From Tubiluchus corallicola (taxonomy: Eukaryota > Priapulida > Priapulimorpha > Priapulimorphida > Tubiluchidae): DNA of 64,000 nucleotides. The DNA is taken from the NCBI GenBank assembly GCA_030141605.1, contig JAQGDQ010000012.1, positions 1,134,359-1,198,358 on the forward strand. The letters run 5' to 3'. Positions 38,871 through 50,327 of the stretch are shown here, in pieces. How positions within the stretch are numbered: position 1 is the stretch's first letter; every line of letters starts with the position of its first letter. Position numbers and translations under genes: made by a program. The notes beneath the pieces were generated by a model. The model was not told where the DNA came from. It did no database searches and saw only the letters and a list, made by a program, of their open reading frames with translations.

Positions 38871-39363
38871 AAAAATTTAATCACTGAACATTTCCTTGCT
38901 CGCTCCATATCTTTCGTTTGTGCTTTGTGCGAAAAAAAAATTTCATCAAGCTAACGAGACGAAGTTTCGAGCTAAATATCGCAGTTATCCGCTAGATTAG
39001 GAGATAACAAACATAGGTTGTTAGCCGATTACTGAATTTAAATAAAAAACTACTGCCTGTTGGCAAAGTAGGTACAGTAAATTATGTCAGCAACTCAGTG
39101 TGCACAAGTTCGCACACAAAAGCAATTTTGTGGTACACGGCTTTCTAAAGTTTATATTTATGTAACGACAACGTACTATATGGATCGGCTTTGAGTTGTA
39201 AGAAAATTATTTACCATAAAATGAAAAACAAACTACAAATACAAAATCCAGTAAAGAGCAAAACAATCATACTTCGTATACCAGTGTTACTCTTGCAGTC
39301 TTTACTTTAAGATTTCTGCTATTGCTAGTGCAAGTATGTCATCTTACAGGTGTTGTGTACGAT
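38871..39363. other. 5' flank of GRHPR
   Basis: AT-rich, with no gene. It must hold the GRHPR promoter and 5' UTR, unless a 5' non-coding exon lies further left. No core promoter motif is clear. Confidence 0.4.
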
Positions 39364-40461
39364 ATGTTCTGGCAACGATTTTATCATTTTAGCAAGCTTT
39401 CTATTTGCAAAAGTTTGCTAAAAATTAATGCTCACATCTCAGAACGCTTTCCCTGTGGTAAATTTAAAATGAGTAGTTTTAGTAAAGCAAAAGTTTATGT
39501 TACAGGAGTAGTACCACATATTGCTATTGAATTACTTGAAAAAGGTGGTTGTCAGGTTGAGCAGTGGAAGTCAGATAAATTGGTTCCCTTTGATGTGCTT
39601 CTTGAAGGTGTGCGAGGCGTTGACGCTTTATTTTGTAAGCTCACAGAAAAAATTGACAGCAAAGTTTTGGATGTAGCAGGTCCACAATTAAAAGTTATTG
39701 GAACAATGTCGGTTGGATACGAACACTTGGATATCCCAGAAATTAGAAAGAGAAACATCATCATTGGCTATACGCCCGAAGTTCTGACAGATGCAACTGC
39801 AGAACTAACTGTAGCTCTGTTACTGGCAACATCGAGGAGACTGATGGAGGCTGTACAAGAAGTTAAATGTGGAGGATGGGGAAGCTGGCAACCTCTATGG
39901 ATGTGTGGTAAAGGACTGAAGGATTCAACTGTTGGAATTGTTGGTGCTGGCAGAATTGGCCAAGGTGTTTTGGATAGACTGAAACCCTTCAAGGTAAAAC
40001 GATTTCTGTATTGCGATAGAAACAGAAAGCAAGCTGTTGATGAAAAAGGGGGCATACACGTCAATCTGGATATTCTTTTAGCTGAATCAGATTTCGTCGT
40101 TGTTTGCTGTGCTTCTACTACTGAGACTGCAGGATTGTTTAATGCAAACACTTTTAGAAAAATGAAATCTGATGCAATATTGATTAACACTAGTCGTGGT
40201 AATGTTGTGGATATGGATAATCTTGCAGATGCTCTAAAGACTGGTACCATCAGAGCAGCTGGTTTAGATGTAACTGTTCCTGAGCCACTACCTATTGATA
40301 GCCCATTACTTAGTTTAAAGAACTGTGTTGTTTTACCTCACATTGGTAGTGCAGTTTTAGAAACAAGAGCTGAAATGGCTGCATTGACTGCCAGAAACAT
40401 CTTAGCTGGACTTAAAGGCGAACCATTGCCTAGTGAACTTGTTGTACAAGGGTCATTATAA
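39364..40461 (+). CDS. GRHPR: glyoxylate/hydroxypyruvate reductase (D-2-hydroxyacid dehydrogenase), intronless
   Basis: A single open exon that is unmistakably GRHPR, an NAD(P)H-dependent D-2-hydroxyacid dehydrogenase that reduces glyoxylate to glycolate and hydroxypyruvate to D-glycerate. Two starts are possible. ATG 39469 (A at -3) gives 330 aa, the family's usual length (human about 328). ATG 39364 adds 35 residues rich in Lys/Arg/Ser/Phe that resemble a mitochondrial presequence; I keep it because the frame stays open. Numbering from 39469: 'TMSVGYEHLDI' (79-89), 'GYTPEVLTDATAEL' (100-113), 'GGWGSWQPLWMCGKGL' (135-150), the NAD loop 'VGIVGAGRIGQ' (155-165), catalytic Arg243 in 'INTSRGNVVD', Glu272 in 'VPEPLP', His291 in 'LPHIGSA', and the end 'GLKGEPLPSEL'. 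All catalytic residues are present. No introns, although the neighbours have 10-15 exons. An ATTAAA lies at 40496-40501. Confidence 0.95.
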   Translation: MFWQRFYHFSKLSICKSLLKINAHISERFPCGKFKMSSFSKAKVYVTGVVPHIAIELLEKGGCQVEQWKSDKLVPFDVLLEGVRGVDALFCKLTEKIDSKVLDVAGPQLKVIGTMSVGYEHLDIPEIRKRNIIIGYTPEVLTDATAELTVALLLATSRRLMEAVQEVKCGGWGSWQPLWMCGKGLKDSTVGIVGAGRIGQGVLDRLKPFKVKRFLYCDRNRKQAVDEKGGIHVNLDILLAESDFVVVCCASTTETAGLFNANTFRKMKSDAILINTSRGNVVDMDNLADALKTGTIRAAGLDVTVPEPLPIDSPLLSLKNCVVLPHIGSAVLETRAEMAALTARNILAGLKGEPLPSELVVQGSL

Positions 40462-40495
40462 CGACTAAATTTATTTTATGAGTGCTGTAATCCAT

Positions 40496-40501
40496 ATTAA
40501 A
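40496..40501 (+). promoter_or_regulatory. candidate polyadenylation signal of GRHPR (ATTAAA)
   Basis: ATTAAA lies 34 bases after the GRHPR stop codon, followed by a T-rich stretch. It is the common variant signal, but other signals further on cannot be ruled out. Confidence 0.4.
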
Positions 40502-41265
40502 GTTTCATCTTCAGTCTTCACCAATTGCTCGTAACTGCCACTTCATGCAGGCATCTTAAAATAGCTTTTTACAATCATGAACTGTCTATAAATTATTGTT
40601 GGGCTCAAATTTTGTATAATTTACCTCACTTGTAATACTCAATTATTTATGAGGCTACATTTTATTTTAACCGTTGTGTGTATATATTGTCTAAATTCAA
40701 AATATATGAGTCTACTTGCATCTTGTGATGTGTGGTTGTAAAAATTTAAAACCGGTACACAAGTTGAATGTGCCATTGCAGCTCTGGGTTATATGGAATT
40801 CTATATACACATATAATATGTAGCACAGATATATGGGAATCAGCTGCTCTAAACATGTGCAAAATATTGTTTTGTTTAGACTATGAGCCTGCTATGTAGA
40901 GGATTTTCTTTATGACAACAAATGACAAGTTCATTAATTGCCACTATTTTATATAAACTTTTTATCATATACATAGTACATATGAATTAATTTGACAGTA
41001 AGAAGTAATTGCATACTATAGTACAGTACTAGCTTCAACAAGTGCCAACCAGACTACAGTTAAAATTTCAACTCCTGTTGTAAAAGCTGCAAGGTATTCA
41101 AAACTTTAAGCTGTATAGGTATATGTTACGATTTTGGGCCACTCAGTAATCAGTGGCAGATAATTGATTAGCACTTGATATTTAATATGATTCTTGGGCA
41201 GATAATAAATTAGTCTTTGAGATGATTAATATGTACAATTGTACATTAGTGAGCGACTTTCAGTG

Positions 41266-41616
41266 CAGTGAAGTCTCTGGAATACGGAACAGAGACTTCT
41301 TGGCAGTTCAGCAACGAATTAATATTGCATGCTTTTTCTCAGCGAAACATTTGGCAATGCTTCAGCAATGCAAACATTAAGACTGATCTTCGGCTTTGAC
41401 ACCCTTGCATTTAACTACTTGTAAGTACCAATCTGATCTTAATTTAAACTATCAAAATTTATAGTAGCCTTTAACACGATACTCATTATCCTTTTTGGCA
41501 GCGAGGTGGACTTTGTTGGTAATCCTACCTACTGCAAAATAGTGGTCACTATAATGCACTTTTGAGCAGTTAAAAACGGGACAAGTTGTTATCTCTAATG
41601 CAGGGGAACTTTACTG
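41266..41616. mobile_element. small MITE-like element with CAGT(G/A)AAGT inverted ends
   Basis: The left end CAGTGAAGTCTCTGGAATAC and the reverse complement of the right end CAGTAAAGTTCCCCTGCATT share the CAGT-AAGT start, and both then have an A/C-rich block (AACAGAGACTTCTTGGC against AACAACTTGTCCCG). Such ends resemble Tigger/pogo-type MITEs. The left flank is not a clear TA, so the class is uncertain. Confidence 0.45.
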
Positions 41617-42069
41617 TTTTTTTTTTTGAAATTACAAGGAACTAGAAGTAATGAGCTGCAAAAATTATGATACCGTAAACAAGTTCCTAATTTTTAGAAA
41701 TGTTTTGATTAAACATAGCACAAATTAATTTATTTTACGAATTACAACTTATTTTTGGTTTGTTGCATATCACTATTTGAATCTCAATTTCTATTTTGTT
41801 CTAATGTGACGGTTGTCATACTCGGTATTCTCTTGACCTAGAACATCTCTCTCTTATTTCCTCACAGTGGGAAGTTAACAATAAACTTGATAATTCAAAA
41901 ATTTCAAATGATGTACAAAAATGTGTTTAATACAGCCATGTAAGCTTATTATGGTTTACATACAAAATAACTTTCTTTGTGAACAATCATTTACATATGC
42001 ACATACACTATGTATCATAAACTTCATTTAAAATTTTTCCATAGTATGTCTCAGGATACTGTGGTGTAA

Positions 42070-42075
42070 TTTATT
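42070..42075 (-). promoter_or_regulatory. candidate polyadenylation signal of PADI (AATAAA)
   Basis: AATAAA on the minus strand, 108 bases after the PADI stop codon. Confidence 0.45.
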
Positions 42076-42182
42076 ACTGGTCTGATAAAAGCAACAATAA
42101 TGATCATCAGATGCCTTCTCAATGTGACACAGTAGCTATTAAAGCTTGTTATCATACCAGTTTTAGTCCAAAAACAATATTC

Positions 42183-45100
42183 CTATTGCCTAACTTTAAC
42201 ATTCCACCATTTAAATCTGAAAGGTTTTCTCCGCTGATTGGTTCCACAGTGAATGCCACCGTCAAAAATATGAAAAGCATTCCAGTCATCAACAAAATGA
42301 GTGGTGAGGCCGTGTGGTTCAAATTTTTTGCTGACATACGCTTCCAGTACATCTACGCCATTTACAACAGGCCCGAATGGTTTAGGTATGATAAGTTGGT
42401 TGTTCACAACCAGCATGTTTACCATGTCTGTAAAAAAGAAAAAATTGTATTTTCTATTCCATAATATATTTTATAATATTTTATCTTTTATCTACCAGTA
42501 CAATTAGTCGTTTTGTTTTACAGTAAAACAAGGTACATTTTGACTTATTGTGAATATTGTACAGTTTTTGTTAGATAACAGCAAATCGTCAATCACTTTA
42601 TCTAGTTGTCGACATACTGACATACTCGGAAAATATGAAGATGCTCTAAAACTGCCAATAATTGTGTCTTCCACAAAGAGAAAAAGAACTGGTATCTCTA
42701 AAACGTCTTCGTCAGTTATTCCTAGTTCGTTCTTGAGGATTTCCCTGTTCATGTCAATGTAATGCTGTAAAAGACAATAGAATCAAGGTTATTAGCAAAA
42801 AGTGGAATTAAAAATTATTTTACTTTGAATTAGTCCATTTTGGCTTGAGCATATTTTCTTTAAAAATGAAATGTATATTACAAGTGCATTTATATGTATA
42901 TTTAGCTTTTATATTACACCATTTGTTAGACGTACCTGGCATTCCATATTATCAGAGTAAAGCATATCATCGGTAGCTATCCTATGCACGCTTATAGTTG
43001 CCTTGCCCTGGTAGTAGGCATGCTTCTTTCCTGAAAACAGCTTCAATGCGCGAGTGCTTTTGTTTTTTGTGAGTCCATCAATAATGTCGTAGAAAGCCTG
43101 TGGACTGGCCAGCACTACCTTAAAGCCCTAAAAAACTTGATTATCAGCTCAGCAAGACTTCAAAAATTATAATTATCCAGAAATTTCAAAATGTACTTAA
43201 ATAAGTGACAGCATTTATTTAGACTTGGTGCATCCTAAAATTCTGTTCTGTAGTATTACTAGTATGTTAATTCCAGCATGATGCCATGCTTAAGAAACTT
43301 ATGGGCTCGCTAATACTGGTCCAAGTCATCCATCATTTGATTGTCTGTGTGCATGTTTGTTGCAGTGCAATAGTATAAGAGAATAGTATTTTGAGATCAA
43401 GAACATATTAAGATCATTTATCCACCAGCTTGGAACTAGGTTCCATATTAACACATCAGTACAGTAGCAGTGAAACCTAGCTAAATGAAATACTAAGTGA
43501 AGCCTAAAAAAGCATTCTTGTTGCTAACAGATCGTCCTAAATAAGATAATTATGGTAATTATATATTATGGTCACTTGGATGTTAGGAGCTTTGGTGATA
43601 AAAGGGAATTTGTGGTCAGCAAAGAGGTGCATAAAGAGTGATTTCAACTGGGGATTAGTATGCATGGTACATTAGCTATTGTGGAGATTCTAAGAACAAT
43701 TTAGGATACCAGTGTATTGCTTACCTTGCTGTTATTGGATGGAACAAAGGTAACAAATTCATCAACATGGCCGACATACAGCCAGTCCGAGTAGAGCTTC
43801 ACTGGACTTTGCACTTTCTGAGCTTTAAGGAAAAACCAGAGCTTGTCAGAGAGTACTCTTACATCTTTTGCATATCTGCAACACACGTAAAGTGTGCATA
43901 ACTTGCAGCTCTGCTCCAACTATTAAACTTTGCTGTTGCTTGGTTGTGGTATACATATACAAGGAATGACTTGGTTGAAGATGGTTAGAAAAGAAAAGCA
44001 GAGTAAAAATGCTAGTGAGAAAAATTTTGAACTAGACATGATGAGAGAGGAGAAAGTAAGGATTGTCACCAGTGAGTATAACCATAAGACAAAAAATGGA
44101 GAATGTAAAAAACAATGTTACTATATCATAATATCAGTACGTCTGGGCAATAGTTACTATGGGTAGACAACAGAAACAAGAACGCTCAAAAAATCTTTTT
44201 CCTGATACTTTGTACTGTTTACGTGTGCCTCAAAGACTTGAAAATGGGATAAAACAAATTAAATTGCTTTGGAATTGCATACTATGCTCACACCCTGGAT
44301 CTCCATTTCCTATCAAGATTCGTCCAAGTGGATATTCTATTCCATTAACGGTCACTGGTGGACTGACCTCTAAGTTACCAAAGTAGTCTAATTCAGTGAA
44401 GTCGCTATGGTTGTCATCTTGGAAAATATCTACGAATCCAACATTGGGCCCCTATCGTTAAAGTAAAAAATTTGAAAATGTATTCAACCTACTGTACATA
44501 TGTAACTACATGCTAGATGGTATATAAGTGTTCGATCACAATCTATAACCCAACATGTGCACAAAGAATTAAGAAATTAAGGTCATAATAAAACTCTTTT
44601 CGCAATAGATAAAGCTCACAATAGTTCAGAAAAAATAATGCAATAAAGAATCAATGACTTATATTGTTTTATTATTTCCGATTTTAGGTCTACTATATGA
44701 CTTTGACAAAATGTAGTACATGTATATAATTTAGTGTGTACCGAATGTTAACATTTTCATTAATAGGAACAAGTAATAAAATGCTTGGTCCATTTGACTC
44801 TCATTGTCTTTATTAAATATACCTAATACGTGCAACTTACCAATTCTTGCTTAGCACCGTATTGGTTTAATCCTTTTCCAGTGTCTCTGGGTGAGGACAA
44901 AACAACAGCCATCGGATGATGCTGAGGCATTTCAGCATAGCCAAACTCTAATTGGTCCTATTACAAAAAATCATTAAGCGTATACAGTAAGAAATTGTAT
45001 ACGGTAATACAGTAAGTGTGCATCTCGAATCGCTCACATAGTCCGTTTATTCATCATGCCATCAGTTCATTCGTCGACTCATACATTTATGGTACTTTTA

Positions 45101-48100
45101 ACAGAAATCTTATTCTTTCAATCCATATGTGACGAACATACAGCAAAGTGTTTGGTTACCATATGCAATGTGTGTTTCTGTTTGATCACTGCTGGCGTGG
45201 TTATGCTGCTCATAGCCAACTGGTCATTTAAAGCCTTTCATGTATTTTTTAATACAGTTTGGCACCTTGCAAACTGGAATCCAGCCCTCAGTAGCATGGC
45301 CTACTTAATGTGGATGGTTGTGGTGGATCAAAACCTTGCTCATTGTCAAAAGTAAGCTTCTGTGGCTCATTATCAAAATGTGATGATAGATGTTGAACTG
45401 GCATGGTAAATGAAATTGCCAAGAGCAAATATTGACCATTGGGGTTATGAATCCATCCAATCACTGACCAGTCATGGAGTTGCTTAAATTTGGCTAAGGA
45501 TGCACCGTGACAACGACTCAGCTTATCATCTTTTGGAAAGACAAATGAAGGGTAGAAACTTCACTATGAAAATTGTACAAAGAGAGCACCAAACTTTTTC
45601 TATCCTGCGGGGCTGCACTATAAGAATCAGAAGACATCACCTAATGTGTGGCTGTCCAAGTAAGAAACAACATGCAATACATTGAGAACTTGGTGGTGAA
45701 ACGATGACGAAGGAGACTGATGCGACAACACTGACTTTAGTAACGGCATAGGAATGATATTAGACAATGTGGCTCATAGATTGTAACCATCTTTGAGAAG
45801 AAAACATCTACTATCATTAGGAAAGGAAAACCACAAGCAAGCAGTCATACATTCACACACGATTTACTTACTCGTACAATCATCATTCAGTCATTTTTGG
45901 CCTTTATCCATTGCTCATTTGTCTATTCATTTCTTATCATAAGTCTCACTGGTGCAGCATTTATTTGTTAGCTGGTTGATTTGCTGGTTGGTTAACTGGT
46001 AATTTGGTTGATGGTTTGTTTGCTCAGTTTTCTGTATTTGTTTGTTAAACTATTTGTTGTGTTCACTTTCGCTCATTCCTTAGTCACATAGTGGTTTGCA
46101 AATAAGTTATCATCTTCAAATTATCAATCACAATTTCTTTATTGTGATGTTCTGCAAATAGTAACAGGGACAGAGACAAAAAGTTTTACTTGTATCCATC
46201 TGTCTCCATTGCATATTTTCTTCGGACACATACGGATTTCAACATTAGGCATGTCTTGCATTATGCCCTGAAGTTCAGCTAGGAAAGTTTTAGTTTGCCG
46301 GTTTACAACTCCATAGATGGTATCAGTTTGTAGAGTATTTGGTGTCATAATCCAAGGCGTTACTGTAAACAGGACTGAATCTTTGAAAATAAGAGATGCG
46401 CCCTGAAAGAGTAAAATTAACATTTACATTGAAAATTTTTTAATGATAATGACATATATAAGCTATCAATAAGCATTTATAATTGCATTTCTATCAAACA
46501 ATATATATGTTATATATTATGGAGACTTTTCAGGCAACAACTCATGGTCATTGATGAAGGGAGATCGGGATGGTTAACAATGTGGATCAAGCAGGGATGT
46601 GTAAATGTCAGGTTTCCTCTTTCTCTTGACAATTGACTATGTAAAGAGGATAGTGGAAGACAGCTGGAGGACGGACATAAGATTGAGGTTTTATACATTA
46701 CTTGAAGATTTGGATTTTCCAGATGATTTGGTGCTGGTCTCATTGGAGTTTGAATATAATACAGATGAAGACCACAAGGCTCATTAGGAAGCAGAGCAAG
46801 TAGGATTAGACTAAGCTGCAGGAAATGTAAAATGATGAGGTTGAACGCAGGGAGTAACATGAGGGTGAATGTGGGAGGTGAAGAGGTGGCAAGAGGATAT
46901 AGAAGAGTTTGTATACCTTGGAGCATAATGTCAAATACAGGTGAATGAACACAGGATGTGGTAAGCAAGGAATACCGGCATGAGGACGAAAGGTTGGTGC
47001 TATTGATTAGAAGCGAAACGTGGAAGACAATGAGGATGGAGGAGATAAGAAATGGGGAAGGGCAGTGAAAGCAGGAAAGAGGTATGTGGGATGGAGGAGT
47101 TGAAATGATACCAGAGCTGTGGCAAAGAACAGGAGGGTATCTCGACTGTATGTGTTCTGACATGGTAGATGCTAATTAAGTGAGTACAAGGCAATAACAA
47201 GGTTTGACAGTATCCTTACATAACTGTCAATACATTTGACGTTGATGTCTTAGTTGATTATATAATAGCCAGTATTGGGAACTTGCAAAAATGATTTCAT
47301 TCATTTAGTATTCGATTAATCTGTTCTAGATTTGTAGTTGGGCTTGCATTATTTTTCTCTGCAAATGCATTGCTGAGCAACATCTCATTTTTTTGTTCTG
47401 CGTTTTAGTAATCAGAACATTGAAATTTAGGCTGCATACTGTATAAACGCCTAGATAAAGATGAAAATGTCCGTCGAAGTCTCCATCAGGAAATTTCATG
47501 GCCTCAGCATAGAGCTTTACAACTCTTTTTCCTCTGTATGGAATATTCACACTATTTGAGCTAGATGGATTCAAGATGTTTTCTAGACTTTCAATTTGCC
47601 CTGCATACATAAAAAATATTTATATAGTGACAATCAAGAAGTATAATTTATTGTTTTTTTCTAAACTATGCTAAAAAGAATAAACACACCAAATAAATAA
47701 TTTTTCTCTTGATTATGGCGAGTTTTCAAAGTTTCACTCACCAAAAGAGTTAACATTAGCTTTGAATATCCTCACGAGATTCCGTTTCCTGTTTTCTGTG
47801 AATAAGAACATACTGTAGTCTGGCGGTAAAGTTGGTGGACCATCTGAAATTTGACACACTTGAATTTAAAGACACAACGACAGCAGTTTAGAAGTTTGAC
47901 CGGATGAATTGCATGCATGCATTGTCACCATTGATCCTGAATTTTCTTTTAAAAAATAAATAAATTTACGCCCGGTAAGAAGTAAAAAAAATTACAAATG
48001 AAATAATTTAAAAACTGGTCCTTGCTAGGCTCGTTTAACCTACATCTAAAGTTTTAAAGAATCTCACCCTTTAACTATTCCAATCGCTAGTTTTTGTTTT

Positions 48101-48398
48101 AGCCAACAGATGGCGCACAAAACAATTTATAAAACCAGAGAATTCATTTTTATACGTGCTTTAGCCCTAATGCTGAATTCACTGATAATTTTGCAAAACG
48201 TTTTTCTCTCTTTCTCGCTCTCTTCCTGTATCTCTTCCACATACCAGTTCTAATGATAACTGGACTCAAGTCCTTCAAATCGCGGCTTCCCGAAACCCAT
48301 TCGTCGTCCGAGTCACGCAACTTTGCATGATTTCGATCTCGGTCAACATTCGGAATGATGATTGCTCCATAGCCAGATGGACCCCATTGCCAAGAGTT
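42183..48398 (-). CDS. PADI: peptidylarginine deiminase, 10 exons, middle and catalytic domains (N-terminus not found)
   Basis: Exons in order: 48398-48245, 47843-47742, 47600-47440, 46402-46190, 44957-44841, 44451-44294, 43875-43725, 43127-42936, 42764-42626, 42427-42183 (stop 42185-42183). All GT..AG, all phases join; 543 residues. PADI turns protein arginine into citrulline, Ca2+-dependently, in cytosol and nucleus. Seen: '[11 protein letters not shown]' and 'NVDRDRN' (middle domain Ca sites), '[15 protein letters not shown]', 'GDRWIQ' then '[11 protein letters not shown]' (catalytic Asp211), '[20 protein letters not shown]', '[15 protein letters not shown]' (catalytic His338 and Asp340), '[14 protein letters not shown]', '[11 protein letters not shown]', and '[18 protein letters not shown]' (nucleophile Cys523). 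All four catalytic residues and the first calcium site (Gln, Glu, F-x-x-L-E) are kept; the second calcium site differs (see findings). Vertebrate PADs have about 150 more N-terminal residues; those exons should lie right of 48398 but I could not recognise them. Confidence 0.94.
44990..46100. other. PADI intron holding unrecognised open frames
   Basis: This intron (44958-46189) contains plus-strand frames at 45056-45355 and 45500-45685 and a stretch with repeated TTCATTC/GTTGGTT-like words near 45880-46060. The text looks like old transposon sequence, but no motif allows a family call. Confidence 0.35.
46550..47250 (+). mobile_element. decayed LINE reverse-transcriptase fragment in a PADI intron (antisense to PADI)
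   Basis: The plus-strand frame reads '[20 protein letters not shown]', then '[21 protein letters not shown]'. This is the RT block 'fLF.L.iDwvm' plus '..leDLDFADDlaLlS', with FADD mutated to FPDD. It is followed by broken text resembling 'N.GGEEVE.V..FVYLGS..S..G' and a Gly/Arg-rich tail. It is a third LINE family in this window. The 217-codon minus-strand frame across it is its antisense shadow. Confidence 0.7.
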
Positions 48399-48416
48399 CT
48401 GAAGTTTAAGATATAA

Positions 48417-48438
48417 TATATATATATATATATATATA
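48417..48438. repeat. (TA)n microsatellite at PADI exon edge
   Basis: A TA run about 20 bases upstream (on the minus strand) of the first recognised PADI exon; it forms part of the intron before that exon. Confidence 0.85.
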
Positions 48439-50327
48439 ACATGAAGATACTGTGAGCGAGAGTTACTGTTTTTTCCATTTAATCGTTTAATTTTTCATAA
48501 GTTTCGTCTTCATGTATATTCCATAAACTTTACATACATGTATTTACAAGTTCTTTCAGCAAAAAAATAAAACCGGTGTTTGTAAACAACTAACAAGTTA
48601 CATTACTAGAGAAATCCTAAACGTCACAATTGCTGTTTTATGTGCAAATTTAATAATTTTTTTACAGCGATGTATGTAACTGGATAGTCAGGGTGTGTCC
48701 TTAGCGACTGAAGTCAAGCAACGGTTGGTCTGTTTAGTAAATGGATGACTACCTACCACAGAAGTCACTTCTGGAAGGTATCTTTTGTCATACTGCTAAC
48801 TGTCCCAAGCTACTTTCTCATCCAGTGAGGATGTATGTAAATATGCATTCGAATGTTGTTAAAACTCTGCCCGTTCAGGGTTAAAATCTCAGACTGATAG
48901 GCCAGAACTATAAGCCATCAACAGTTAATAATTATGCCTAGGCCCTGCCGTCGTTGGCCCAATGGTACAAAAAATATTTACAATGGAACCAAACGTGCGA
49001 GCGCTACTGACGCAGGCGTAACCAAATGACATTCGTTTTCACAACACCATAAGCTACTTTGAATTTACTGATAAAGAATTGAATTTAAGCAGACAGTTTT
49101 TTTACTTCAGCAGCGTGTACATGGAGCTGCTAAATTTTCTAGTAAGGTAGCTTTTGCGGTAATAGTAGGGTATCTTGTGTTTACAATATCGAGGTCTTCA
49201 TTAGAGTGCCTTATTACTGTCCACGCTAAGCAGTTTTTTATCTTTATCTTCTTTTTGTCGCGTGCTTGTTATCGATTTCGTTACTGTACATATGTGAACG
49301 CAGATTAGACTATACGAAGAAGCAGACCATTGAAATTTTTTGGAGAATTTGCCATACTCGGTACTTTTCACCATATTAATTTAGCGCTATCCGACACGCC
49401 GTTATGTATTGTTTACACAAAGTTTTAACAAATTGCCATCGCTCTTTTCGTATTGACTGATTCATTAAGTAAACAAACGCTCTTGTCTGGCTGCTTCCAA
49501 GCTTTCTGGAATCCATTACGTTGCATGCACATGCAATCATTTCACTTCCTCAATTGGACGAAGACACGTATGCAACCCATGGGCGGAGAGAGACACCAAG
49601 AATAAATGAGTTGTCTAACAAACCTGACGTGTTTGACGTCTTCGTCGCACGTCAGAGGGAGCAATGTTCTTTCGGTCAACAGACTCCAACATGCAATCTT
49701 AATTGGCTTCCGACACGCCAAGGAATGAGTTAAAATAATTGCCAAAGCAGTGGCGATGAAATTCAAACGAAGCTGTTTTTTCTCAACAGCTGATTAATTT
49801 TTTTTTGGATTTTGTGGCAGTATGGTTGATTAAAGCCGCCATAGAGTTGACGGATGGCTTGCTAACTTTAGTAAAATGTTTGATTTTTCGAGTTGTTAAG
49901 GATGGCCTTACGATCTCACTATAAACTTCAACTTCAAGAAGTGGCAAAAAGAAACATAATAACACAACTCTTAGTAAAAAATTGGCAAAAAAGAAAGTTA
50001 ATTAATTGATAAAACCTGTAAAATTTTGTGGTTATTACTGTTTAGATAACAGATTTAATGAAGAAATACCCAAGAGTAGTATTTCGCGCGCTACTTCTGT
50101 ATTGAGTATTATTTTTTTCTGACCTGCAAAAGCTGGAAAGTTAAGAGAGAGAGAGAGAGTATATTTTTTGCCATTAACCAAAAAAATGTCAAAATATTAT
50201 TAAACAGGAATTAAGGAATATTTTAAAGTATGTCCCAAAGAATTTTTACGCAAAGTCGTATTACTTAGCATTACGTTTATCTGTTCAAAAGAGATAATTT
50301 ATGTAACAGAGAAAGAAAATTCTTACA
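48439..50327. other. region upstream of the first recognised PADI exon, nothing identified
   Basis: I searched the minus strand for the missing PADI N-terminal segment (in vertebrates it includes '..FLTA.EISLD.D.D.DG..') and did not find it. Short frames at 49521-49766 on both strands look like chance. Confidence 0.45.

Larger units (their letters stand above)
40462..42069. other. intergenic between GRHPR and PADI 3' ends
   Basis: The GRHPR and PADI genes converge here. The stretch is AT-rich and holds both 3' UTRs and a small MITE-like element (41266-41616). No other gene seen. Confidence 0.55.

Noticed and set aside
39768-40250. 160-codon minus-strand frame
   Set aside because: Antisense shadow of the strongly conserved GRHPR exon.
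46510-47163. 217-codon minus-strand open frame rich in Ser, Pro and Leu
   Set aside because: It is antisense to a plus-strand LINE reverse-transcriptase remnant with DLDFPDD text, has no splice sites linking it to PADI and matches no family.
8919-48398. A metabolic gene cluster linking P450, GRHPR and PADI
   Set aside because: The genes are of unrelated pathways, on both strands, separated by kilobases of transposon remnants; there is no sign of shared regulation.
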